Shown here piece after piece: positions 7,933 to 15,703 of a stretch of 16,684 nt of DNA. Origin of the DNA: Pseudomonadota bacterium (GTDB taxonomy: Bacteria; Pseudomonadota; Gammaproteobacteria; Steroidobacterales; Steroidobacteraceae); assembly GCA_023423935.1 (NCBI GenBank), contig JAFAEQ010000066.1:1-16684 (forward strand), read 5' to 3'. Positions within the stretch are counted from its first letter, which is position 1, and each line of letters begins with the position of its first letter. A program made the position numbers and the translations under genes. Under the pieces are notes generated by a model. The model was not told the origin of the DNA. It searched no databases and was given only the letters and a program-made list of their open reading frames with translations.

Positions 7933-8415
7933 ATGCACGCGCTCATCGCTCACCTTCGCTATCTTCGCAAGCTCCTGAGGAAGAGAGGAGCGACGCCGGA
8001 GCTTGCCGAGGATCTGGTGCAGGAGGCGATGTTGCGCCTGCATGCGTACGCGCACGAGGGCAAGGAAGTGCGCAATGCCGAAGCGTTCCTGATGCGTACG
8101 GCACTCAATCTCGCCGTCGACACACACCGTCATGAGCGCGCTGACCGCTTCGAGGCTGCGCCGGTCGAAGAGCTCGAGCTGATCGACCTTGCGCCTACGC
8201 CTGATGAGGTTTTCGAAGCTGAGCAACGTCTCCATCGCATGAAGGATACCCTCGACCGCGTTAGCCGCCGTACTCGGGAAGTGTTCTTCATGCATCGCTT
8301 GCAGGGCTTGAGCCATGCGGAGATCGGCAAGCTCCTTGGCATCAGCGTCAGTGCAGTGGAAAAGCACGTCGCTAGTGCGGTTACGATTCTCGCCATTGAA
8401 CGGCAACGCGAATGA
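7933..8415 (+). CDS. FecI-type ECF RNA polymerase sigma factor (cassette 2)
   Basis: A compact ECF sigma factor of 160 residues. Region 2 spans about 5-60 (LAEDLVQEAMLRLHAYA, then FLMRTALNLAVDTHRHERAD). Region 4 spans about 100-155, with helix-turn-helix LSHAEIGKLLGISVSAVEKHVASAV. It is clearly diverged from the cassette-1 sigma factor, including in the region-4 recognition helix, which suggests a different promoter. The bipartite motif of cassette 1 is absent from its upstream region. The start at ATG 7933 fits the family length; only a weak GAG lies upstream. The stop overlaps the FecR start by 4 bases (8412-8415). Confidence 0.93.
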   Translation: MHALIAHLRYLRKLLRKRGATPELAEDLVQEAMLRLHAYAHEGKEVRNAEAFLMRTALNLAVDTHRHERADRFEAAPVEELELIDLAPTPDEVFEAEQRLHRMKDTLDRVSRRTREVFFMHRLQGLSHAEIGKLLGISVSAVEKHVASAVTILAIERQRE

Positions 8416-9461
8416 CTCAGAAAACCTCAACCGCTCCGATTGCTCATGAGCGCCTGGCGGAGGCTGGCGTGTGGATCGCACGCCTGCACGGGGAGAATCG
8501 CGATGCGCAGATCGAAGCCGGATTCCGCGAATGGCTTGCGACGCACGCGGAGAATGCGCGGGCGTTCGAGCTGGCGACGGAAGTGTGGGAAGACGCGCGA
8601 GCCCTTCGACGTATCGTGCCGCTGGCGCCGGCGGAGCGTGCACCACGAGTGATGCGCCGACCATTCGTGTGGGGGCTTGCGACCGCTGCGATGGGTTTGG
8701 TCGCGATTGGAGTCACGTGGTTCATGCTTACGGCGGGTGTTGCGACCGGCATCGGCGAGCAACGTCTGCTCACGCTCGAGGACGGCACTCGCGTATTCCT
8801 CAATACGCAGACTCGCGTCCTCGTGAGCTATGACAGGCAGGCGCGACGCATCGAGCTGAAGCACGGCGAAGCGCTGTTCGATGTCGCGAAGCGGCCCGAC
8901 TGGCCCTTCATCGTGACGGCAGGCGGGCAGCAAGTCAGAGCACTGGGGACATCATTCGTAGTGCGTCGGGAGACGGGCAAGCTCGCGGTGACGCTCGTCG
9001 AAGGCAAGGTGTCAGTCGCGCCCGTGAATGACAGGGATGGCAATACCGCTGTCATTGCTGAGCGTGATGATCATGTCGAGTCTGCACCGCTGCACGGGCG
9101 ACCGCCTGTGGCATCGAGCGCGCGTGCTGTCTCGTACACTCTGACGGCGGGTGAGCGCATGACGATCACGACGGACGATGGCGTGCGACTCGATCGGCCG
9201 TCGATCGAATCGACGATGGCATGGCGACGCGGGCAGGTCGTGCTCGATGACACGCCGCTTACGGACGCTGCATCGGAGATGAATCGCTACAACGCGCGGC
9301 AGATCGTCATCGAAACGCAGGAGGCGAGCGCGCTTCTCGTCAACGGCCTGTTCCAGGCGGGCGATTCCATGAGTTTTGCGAATGCCGTCGCACAAACGCA
9401 TGGACTCTCAGTCGTAGACGAAGGCGATAGGATCCTGCTCGCAGGGAAGCCGGCGCACTGA
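8412..9461 (+). CDS. FecR-family anti-sigma/sensor protein (cassette 2)
   Basis: The presumed partner of the sigma factor at 7933-8415, 349 residues. The cytoplasmic N-terminal domain spans about 12-65 (GVWIARLHGEN, FREWLATHAENARAFELATEVWED). One transmembrane helix at about 86-107 follows MRRP. The periplasmic FecR domain spans about 115-205 (LEDGTRVFLNTQT, HGEALFDV, RALGTSFVV). A C-terminal STN-like segment spans about 270-345 (VVLDDTPLTDAASEMNRYNARQIVI). The 4-base overlap with the sigma gene supports co-translation. The gap to the receptor is about 194 bp, enough for a separate promoter. Confidence 0.92.
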   Translation: MTQKTSTAPIAHERLAEAGVWIARLHGENRDAQIEAGFREWLATHAENARAFELATEVWEDARALRRIVPLAPAERAPRVMRRPFVWGLATAAMGLVAIGVTWFMLTAGVATGIGEQRLLTLEDGTRVFLNTQTRVLVSYDRQARRIELKHGEALFDVAKRPDWPFIVTAGGQQVRALGTSFVVRRETGKLAVTLVEGKVSVAPVNDRDGNTAVIAERDDHVESAPLHGRPPVASSARAVSYTLTAGERMTITTDDGVRLDRPSIESTMAWRRGQVVLDDTPLTDAASEMNRYNARQIVIETQEASALLVNGLFQAGDSMSFANAVAQTHGLSVVDEGDRILLAGKPAH

Positions 9462-9534
9462 TCTGCATTCGCACGCCTCGATCCACGTGATTTTCGTCGA
9501 GCGCTCCATCCCGTAGATGCGCAACTCCGCGGTG

Positions 9535-9576
9535 GCTGTAACGGTACTCCGCTGAGGATTTCACGAAGCTGTAACG
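9535..9576 (+). promoter_or_regulatory. Direct repeat GCTGTAACG upstream of the cassette-2 receptor
   Basis: GCTGTAACG occurs at 9535-9543 and 9568-9576, spaced 33 bp start to start, close to three helical turns. This lies 80-120 bp before the receptor start. A GACGTAACAG word also occurs upstream of the cassette-2 sigma gene near 7820. The pair may be an operator or include a -35 element, but I cannot find a shared -10 box, so the call is tentative. Confidence 0.3.
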
Positions 9577-9655
9577 TCGATTCTTCCGAGGACAACAACT
9601 AACGATGCGCGCGGGATCGCGCTCCACCTCGGGGATGACGAGCTAAGGTGAATCT

Positions 9656-12451
9656 GTGAGCCAATTGAATCGTGTCGGTTGCCGATCGGCCCTGTCTGCG
9701 GCCGTACTTTCCATTCTTGCCTCCGTGGCCGTCGCGCAAAGCGTGACGGAATTCGATCTGCCGGCGCAGCCGCTAGGCGATGCGCTGCGCGCCGTCGCGG
9801 GTCAGACGAACAGCAACATTCTCTTTGATCGCAAGCTGCTCGAGGGATTGAACGCGAAGCCGCTGAAGACGCAGTCCACGGCGGAGGAGGCGTTGAAGGC
9901 GCTATTGAACGGCACCGGATTGACCTATCGTTATCTTGATGAGAAGACGGTAACGATCGCGCCCGTTTCAGAATCCGCGAGTGCCAAAGATCGAAATGTG
10001 CAGACTTCGATCTCGAGTGGAAGGGCTGACAACGGAGCGGATTTCATGCGCGCGTCGGCGACTTCCGCGATGAGTCATTCCTCAGATCCGGTGCGTGTTG
10101 CACAGACGGAGCCGCCGCATTCGCGGACGGTAACAGGGAAGGAGGATGAGTCGAATGCTGGGGCTCCCGGCGAGCGCGTCGTATTGGACGAAGTCGTGGT
10201 CACGGGCTCGCATATCCGCGGTGTGAAGAACTTGTCGTCCCCGGTGATCACGTTTGAACGAGACGAAATCGCCAAGAGCGGCTTCTCCCGAACGGAGCAG
10301 CTAATCCAAAGCCTACCCCAGAACCACAACAGCGTTGCGGAGACGACGCTTGCGCATTTCAATGGCGGAGACGCCATTGGTTCAACTTATGACGGCTCAG
10401 GTGTCGACTTACGCGGCCTCGGCAGTGAATCCACTCTGTTGTTGCTCAATGGGCGAAGGATGGCGGCTGCCGGAAAGGGAGCGTTCGTTGATGTATCGAT
10501 GATCCCGTTAAGTGCAATCGAACGGATGGAAGTTCTTACGGACGGCGCTTCTGCAATCTACGGATCCGATGCAGTGGGTGGCGTCGTCAACCTCGTTCTG
10601 CGAAAGGATTTTGAAGGTGCGGAGACGCGCCTGCGATATGGTTCTGTGACGGAAGGAAGTCACGACGAACTGCAGGCCGGACAGATGTTCGGGCAGGCTT
10701 GGAACTCGGGCAGCGCCTTCGCCAGTTATGAATATTCCAAACGCAGCGCTCTGGAGGGTGCTGATCGAGATGCTTTCGATCCGACCATTTCGCCTGCGTA
10801 TACTGGCTTTAAGCTGATTCCGGAGCAGAAGCGCCACAGCGGTCTCCTTGTGCTACAGCAACAGATATCCGATCGCGTGAGCTTGTCTGGGGATGTGCGC
10901 TACGCAGCACGAGAGAGCTTGATAGATGCCATCGCTTACGGTTCGCTGAACGAGTATCTCTCGGACTCCAGGCAGTACGGTGGTTCGGTTGGAATTCAAG
11001 TGGACACCGCGCGTGATTGGCAGATCAGGTTCAACGGGCTGTTGGATCAGAGTGATTCGGAACTGACCTATTTCCAGCACTTCCCTGGCGGAGTGCAAAC
11101 CGACTTTACGGGCAATGAGTCTCGCTTGCTGTCAGCGGACCTGGCGGTCGATGGTGCGCTCATCAACACTCCGAGTGGGGAAATTCGATTAGCGCTCGGC
11201 GCGCATGGGCGGCGGGAGACGTTCGAAGAGCAGGCGAATACCTTTCCAGCGAAGTTAAGTCGCGATGTAGCGGCAGTCTACGCGGAGGTCAATATCCCCG
11301 TCGTTGGCGATGGTAACCGCCGCGCCTGGCTTGAGTATGTGGACCTCACGTTAGCGGGACGCTACGAAGACTACAGCGACTTCGGCGATACCATTAACCC
11401 TAAGGTGGGGCTCGCGTTTTCGCCGCGACGCGGACTGAACGTTCGCGGTACATGGGGCACATCTTTCAAAGCGCCGCTGCTCAATCAGCTTAATACTGCC
11501 AACCGCTACGCAGCGCTGTTCGATGGCTTCTTCTTAGACGAACTCGGAACGGGGACTGTTCCGGCACTCAATCTCATCGGGAACGGTGAGAACTTGAGAG
11601 CAGAGGAATCTACCAATTGGACAGCAGGGTTCGACTTCAAGCCGCTGAGTCTGCCGCAGCTCTCGTTGTCGGCAACCTACTTCGAGATTGATTACAAGGA
11701 ACGCATTAGCACGCCATTTCCTGCGACCTACGACTCGTCTGCGGTGCTATCGGATCCGCTGTATGCGTCCGTTGTAACGAGATCGCCTAGTCTTTCGACA
11801 GTCGATGGTCTGATACAAGGAGCGCGGCACGCCTACTGTTACGACTATGCGCTGGAGAGTTTATGCGACGTCTCGGAATACGCCGCCCGTGTTGGTGTGA
11901 TCGTAGATGGACGGCTGCGTAACCTCGCTGGTGTCGAGCTGAGCGGGTTGGATCTCCGCCTTGGTTACGGTCTGTCCAGCCCGTTCGGCGAATGGGGCTT
12001 CCAGCTGTCGGGTAGCCGGATGTTCAAGAATCGCCAACAAGTAATCGCCGGTAGCCCGCAAACGAATCAGATGAATGATGTTTGGCAGCCAATCGATCTG
12101 CGTTTGCGAAACAGCGTCACGTTCAGTCGAGACGGGCTTAGTGTGATGGCGGCGATCAGCTACGTCGATGAGTATCAGGATCGGCGTCCACCTATTGTTC
12201 GTTTGGGCTCCACTCGCTCAAGAGTCGCATCTTGGACCACCGTGGATGTCTCCGCCCAGTACGAATTCAAGAATTTTCGGTCGAGTGATTGGCTCGATAA
12301 TCTCACTGTTCAGTTCGGCGCGATTAATCTCTTCGATCGCGATCCACCCTTCGTATCGAGCAGTTCTGGGCTGAACTACGACGGTGTTAACGCGAACGCG
12401 TTGGGTCGCTTCCTGAGCATGCAGATCACGGCCCAGTGGGGCCGCCGATAG
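9656..12451 (+). CDS. STN-domain TonB-dependent outer-membrane receptor (cassette 2)
   Basis: A paralogue of the receptor at 2122-4848, 931 residues. A signal peptide (about 1-27, ending VAVA) precedes an STN domain (about 30-105, FDLPAQPLGDALRAVAGQTN). A long linker, a probable TonB box (DEVVVTG, about 176-182), the plug (GSHIRGVKNLSSPVITF, LRGLGSESTLLLLNGRRM, GASAIYGSDAVGGVVN) and the barrel follow. Plug and barrel-core blocks are nearly identical to cassette 1, while the predicted surface loops differ, suggesting related but not identical ligands. The Cys pair in a late loop (YCYDYALESLC) is kept. Start is GTG 9656, with AAGGTG five bases upstream and a signal peptide immediately after. 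The barrel ends QWGRR instead of a bare aromatic residue. Confidence 0.93.
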   Translation: MSQLNRVGCRSALSAAVLSILASVAVAQSVTEFDLPAQPLGDALRAVAGQTNSNILFDRKLLEGLNAKPLKTQSTAEEALKALLNGTGLTYRYLDEKTVTIAPVSESASAKDRNVQTSISSGRADNGADFMRASATSAMSHSSDPVRVAQTEPPHSRTVTGKEDESNAGAPGERVVLDEVVVTGSHIRGVKNLSSPVITFERDEIAKSGFSRTEQLIQSLPQNHNSVAETTLAHFNGGDAIGSTYDGSGVDLRGLGSESTLLLLNGRRMAAAGKGAFVDVSMIPLSAIERMEVLTDGASAIYGSDAVGGVVNLVLRKDFEGAETRLRYGSVTEGSHDELQAGQMFGQAWNSGSAFASYEYSKRSALEGADRDAFDPTISPAYTGFKLIPEQKRHSGLLVLQQQISDRVSLSGDVRYAARESLIDAIAYGSLNEYLSDSRQYGGSVGIQVDTARDWQIRFNGLLDQSDSELTYFQHFPGGVQTDFTGNESRLLSADLAVDGALINTPSGEIRLALGAHGRRETFEEQANTFPAKLSRDVAAVYAEVNIPVVGDGNRRAWLEYVDLTLAGRYEDYSDFGDTINPKVGLAFSPRRGLNVRGTWGTSFKAPLLNQLNTANRYAALFDGFFLDELGTGTVPALNLIGNGENLRAEESTNWTAGFDFKPLSLPQLSLSATYFEIDYKERISTPFPATYDSSAVLSDPLYASVVTRSPSLSTVDGLIQGARHAYCYDYALESLCDVSEYAARVGVIVDGRLRNLAGVELSGLDLRLGYGLSSPFGEWGFQLSGSRMFKNRQQVIAGSPQTNQMNDVWQPIDLRLRNSVTFSRDGLSVMAAISYVDEYQDRRPPIVRLGSTRSRVASWTTVDVSAQYEFKNFRSSDWLDNLTVQFGAINLFDRDPPFVSSSSGLNYDGVNANALGRFLSMQITAQWGRR

Positions 12452-12473
12452 CGACTACTTTCACATCATCGCT

Positions 12474-12503
12474 GAGTCACGCGCGCTTTCGGCCGCGTGA
12501 CTC
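12474..12503 (+). promoter_or_regulatory. Intercistronic hairpin between receptor and peptidase (cassette 2)
   Basis: GAGTCACGCG (12474-12483) and CGCGTGACTC (12494-12503) form a perfect 10-bp inverted repeat with a 10-nt loop. No T-run follows. It sits in the 106-bp gap between receptor and peptidase, at the same place as the cassette-1 hairpin. The sequence is unrelated, which suggests that structure, not sequence, is what is kept. Confidence 0.7.
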
Positions 12504-12557
12504 GCTAGTGCACGCCGCCTCCCTGTCTCCTGGGGAGTGGTCAAAGATGGAGTTCAC

Positions 12558-15068
12558 ATGCGGATTCTGGGTCGATTCAGAGTTGGAATGGTCGTCGCAT
12601 CGATGGCGCTTGCGCCCTTGTGCCTTGCGGCGGAGGCAAACAAGTTGCCTCTTCGAGGCGAGCGGTTGCTGGACGCGATGATGAAAGAGGAAGGCCCGCC
12701 AACGCTGTTAGATCTCAGCGTCTCGCCAGGAGGAGACTTCGTATTTCTGGCAAGCGCGGAGGCAGCAGCGGGCGAGCGCCACTACGTTTCAATGGGCCAC
12801 ACGAAGCCGAAGCGATGGCAATTCTGGCTAATCGATGCTCGCAGCGGCAGGCGTGTCGAGCTTCAGGGCCTCGCGAAAGATATCAGTGCCTATCGAATCA
12901 CTTCGCTAGGTCATACAACTGCGATTCAGCACCTCGGCGCGATTACGCCGCAATGGTCCTCGGATGGGAAGCAACTCGCGCTCCTCGAACAGCGTGCGTC
13001 CGGGCTCGTACTATTGATTTGGGACGTCACTCGGCCGAAGACGCCATCGCGGATAAATCTCCCTCCCTTGGTCGAGCCAGCGCCAGAGAGCGGGCTGCAG
13101 CTGCGTCAGTGGAGTTGGCGATCGGAAGAGCAGCAACTCTTACTTGAATGGGCCGATCTGCCGGAGGACTTGGATTCCATTGTCAAAAGGACTCATGAAA
13201 ATATCGCGCGTGAGGACCGACTGTCATGGACATGGATACACAGCCAATCTAAACAAGGCGAGGCTCTGCCTGGCATTTGGGATTACGTGGAAAAGGAGGC
13301 GAATCGGCCGACCACCCGTGCCGTAATCGACATTCAGAAGGGAGCCGTGCGCATTCTGCCAACTATCGGCGGGCAGAGACCCGGCCGACACATCTGGGCC
13401 GCAGAGACGGGCGGTGCCGGCGTCGTCTTCAGCACAACGGATATCCGAAAGAGTTTCAACGGGTATCAAGCCGCGTTTCAACTGTGGTTGTTGAAGCAGG
13501 GTGATGAGCGCGCTCGCGATATCGTGGACATGAAGAATACGGTCGTTCGTCTAGATGTCAGACGTAAGGAGCTGGAGACGCTTTACGTCGGCGGTCCAGG
13601 AGAGATCGGCAGCATTGTTGAACTACCAAAAGGTGGGTACGCAATCATTGAGGGGCACCCCGATCTGGCGACTTGGCCGATGTTTGCAGCTTTCGGTCGA
13701 TTGCGCCTCATATCCTCGGGCGGAGAAGTGACGGATGTTCGCGGAGAGCCTCTTCCGTTGCGAGGCGAACTTTTCGCCACAGATGATCATGGAAAGGTGT
13801 TTTTCTGGGAGCGTTGGGGCGGCGCGCTGTTCGAGGTAGATCTCAGTAGTGGGTCGCGGACGCCACTGACGCCATCAGGCATGACGGCCACGTCCGTATC
13901 AGTATCGGCAGATCGTAAGACGCTTGCGGCGGTGATCGAGGGTGTGGGGAAACCGCCAGAGGCGGCCGTGTGGTCGCGGCAGAGGTCTGCCTGGGAGATG
14001 CTCACGCGCTTTGGTGATGGCCATCGCCCGCTATCAGGCCAAGGTGAATCAACGTGGTTTACCTGGCGCTCGATAGACGGTCGATTCGACATGGACGGAA
14101 TTCTTGTGAAGCCTCCGGGTTTCAATCCGACTACGCCGGTGCCTCTGATTGTGTGTCTAACTGGCGGCAACACATTCGGAACAGCCATGAACGAGAACGT
14201 GTTCAAGGATGCTCTCGAACTCGGATGGGCGGCTGGCTGCAATCATTCCGTCGCGGAAGCGGGCTACATGTTGTTCATCCCCAACCATAGGCAGGTGTCC
14301 GACAAAGGCTTTCGTGAGAATCTCGCTGTGATCGGGAACTACGGCGATCAAGTCAAGTTGGATGTCGAAGCTGGTATTGATGCGCTCATCAAGAAGGGTT
14401 GGGTAGCGCCCGATCGGATCGGACTCGCGAGTAACAGCCATGGAGGAGACGAACTGATCTACGCGCTGGCGAACTCGAATCGGTACCGCGCTGCAATTGT
14501 CGACGACATGCCGGAAATGCTCCACGAGCTCGATACGTCGCTGAACCACTTTCGCAATCGTTTAGGGCCATTCTGGCCATCCGGGCGAGAGTTCATGACT
14601 GCAATCATGGGATTCGATCCAGTGCAACGCCCGTGGGCAGACGTGTTTGCCATACGCACGCCGCTGCTACTGCGATGGAGCGGCTTGCAGCGAAGAAGCG
14701 ACTTGCAAGATATCAACATGATGGGGAGCAATACGATACTTTCGATGCAGACGCAGACTGCCAAGCTCAGTTATGCGCTCGAGAGTAACGGCGTGCCGCT
14801 CGATGTCATCGTTGATCGTGATGGTCATGGTATCTCGACGCCGAAGTATCGGCTCGAAATGCACAGTCGCGCGCTCCAATGGTTCGACTACTTCATTCTC
14901 GGGAAGGGAGCTAACCCGATCCCTGCTATGGAAAGTCCGTTGGACTATCGGGAAGAGTTCGAGCAGAAAGTGACGAATCCACCGGGATACGCACAGGAGC
15001 CCCACTGGTCTTTCGTTCAGCGTGAATGGCAGCAACAGAAGGAGCGGGAGCGCCAAGTCAAGGAGTGA
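12558..15068 (+). CDS. S9-family (prolyl-oligopeptidase-like) peptidase, divergent (cassette 2)
   Basis: A protein of about 836 residues with a signal peptide (about 1-25, MALAPLCLA before AEA). A beta-propeller-like N-terminal part (about 45-530, beginning LDLSVSPGGDFVFL) is followed by an alpha/beta-hydrolase domain (about 555-820). The nucleophile motif is GLASNSHGGD with Ser 627, and the likely catalytic His 757 lies in RDGHGIS. The acidic partner is not obvious: the position matching Glu 696 of the cassette-1 enzyme is not acidic, and the segment between Ser and His lacks a standard GxxD loop. Start ATG 12558 has GGAG five bases upstream; the GTG at 12537 has no spaced ribosome site. Probably periplasmic and fed by the upstream receptor. 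Family call is good; isopeptidase activity is uncertain. Confidence 0.82.
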   Translation: MRILGRFRVGMVVASMALAPLCLAAEANKLPLRGERLLDAMMKEEGPPTLLDLSVSPGGDFVFLASAEAAAGERHYVSMGHTKPKRWQFWLIDARSGRRVELQGLAKDISAYRITSLGHTTAIQHLGAITPQWSSDGKQLALLEQRASGLVLLIWDVTRPKTPSRINLPPLVEPAPESGLQLRQWSWRSEEQQLLLEWADLPEDLDSIVKRTHENIAREDRLSWTWIHSQSKQGEALPGIWDYVEKEANRPTTRAVIDIQKGAVRILPTIGGQRPGRHIWAAETGGAGVVFSTTDIRKSFNGYQAAFQLWLLKQGDERARDIVDMKNTVVRLDVRRKELETLYVGGPGEIGSIVELPKGGYAIIEGHPDLATWPMFAAFGRLRLISSGGEVTDVRGEPLPLRGELFATDDHGKVFFWERWGGALFEVDLSSGSRTPLTPSGMTATSVSVSADRKTLAAVIEGVGKPPEAAVWSRQRSAWEMLTRFGDGHRPLSGQGESTWFTWRSIDGRFDMDGILVKPPGFNPTTPVPLIVCLTGGNTFGTAMNENVFKDALELGWAAGCNHSVAEAGYMLFIPNHRQVSDKGFRENLAVIGNYGDQVKLDVEAGIDALIKKGWVAPDRIGLASNSHGGDELIYALANSNRYRAAIVDDMPEMLHELDTSLNHFRNRLGPFWPSGREFMTAIMGFDPVQRPWADVFAIRTPLLLRWSGLQRRSDLQDINMMGSNTILSMQTQTAKLSYALESNGVPLDVIVDRDGHGISTPKYRLEMHSRALQWFDYFILGKGANPIPAMESPLDYREEFEQKVTNPPGYAQEPHWSFVQREWQQQKERERQVKE

Positions 15069-15118
15069 GAGGCGTATCCAAAGTTGGATTGAGTAGAAAG
15101 CTTGGCCGCCACGTCCCC

Positions 15119-15155
15119 GCCGGAACGCTCACCGTTTAGTCGGTGGCGTTCCGGC
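15119..15155 (+). terminator. Long hairpin downstream of the cassette-2 peptidase
   Basis: GCCGGAACGCTCACCG (15119-15134) pairs with CGGTGGCGTTCCGGC (15141-15155), giving 15 base pairs with one bulged T around the 6-nt loop TTTAGT. It lies 50 bp after the peptidase stop, where a terminator is expected. No clear T-run follows, so it could instead be a 3'-end stabiliser. Confidence 0.55.
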
Positions 15156-15415
15156 TGATGGTGTTCATGTTGACGCCGCCTTGGCATGCCTATGCTGCCT
15201 CGCCTAGGTTGGCGGCGGGTCTACTCGGTCGGGTTGCGTCGATTGAAGCGGCCTGTGGACCACGTGAGTTTCGCTGATGGACAGCACCCACCCACGAATG
15301 TCGAGGCAATACGTTTCTCGCAGCAGATGACGGTCCGACAGGCACACTGGGACACGCGCCGATTTCTAGCCAAATACCAGATATTTGCATACTCGGGCAC
15401 GGCCGCACCCAATGC

Positions 15416-15465
15416 GGGACACGCACCGGAATAGCTCCGTTCAGGTAAGAGCTGCGCGTGTCCTG
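15416..15465. repeat. REP-like interspersed element, copy B
   Basis: Fifty bases with ends GGGACACGCAC (15416-15426) and GCGCGTGTCCTG (15454-15465), which pair over GGACACGC/GCGTGTCC. The core TAGCTCCGTTCAGGTAAGAG is shared with copies A and C. This copy has the best-preserved inverted ends. Confidence 0.78.
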
Positions 15466-15545
15466 CCGTTTTGCGTAGCGAGAAGCTGCGGTTTGTCGCT
15501 TCGTATTCGCGAGCAACGCTCATCGTGCGTTTCCGCGGAAAGTGC

Positions 15546-15561
15546 GCCAACTGTTAAATCG
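15546..15561. repeat. Interspersed 16-mer repeat, copy 2
   Basis: GCCAACTGTTAAATCG, identical to 219-234 at the other end of the window. Confidence 0.65.
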
Positions 15562-15636
15562 CGGGCTGAGCCGACGCGGTGTCGGAGTGGCCGGGTGTGG
15601 GCCGAGGACACGCACCAGTCGCGCATTTCAGAGGAA

Positions 15637-15648
15637 ACGCCAACTGTA
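15637..15648. repeat. Interspersed repeat, partial copy 3
   Basis: AACGCCAACTGT, identical to 216-227, then diverging (AAATTC in place of TAAATCG). It lies 91 bp from copy 2. Confidence 0.45.
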
Positions 15649-15703
15649 AATTCAAACGTAGTGGCTGTGGGATCATCCCGACTGCACTCATACATAAGTC
15701 GCT

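Larger units (their letters stand above)
15069..15703. other. Gene-free stretch with hairpin and interspersed repeats
   Basis: No gene is supported here. It contains a long hairpin (15119-15155), a REP-like element (15416-15465), degenerate GGGACACG words (near 15349 and 15605) and two copies of the GCCAACTGT repeat. The 82-residue plus-strand frame starting at 15186 runs into the REP-like element and has no recognisable domain, so I treat it as chance. Confidence 0.6.

Noticed and set aside
15170..15196. TTGACG followed by TATGCT resembling a sigma-70 promoter
   Set aside because: The spacing is about 15 bases and there is no supported gene downstream on the plus strand.
15186..15434. Plus-strand frame of 82 codons as a small gene, perhaps a precursor peptide
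   Set aside because: It runs into a REP-like element, has no leader/core pattern of a lasso or other RiPP precursor, and has no convincing ribosome site.
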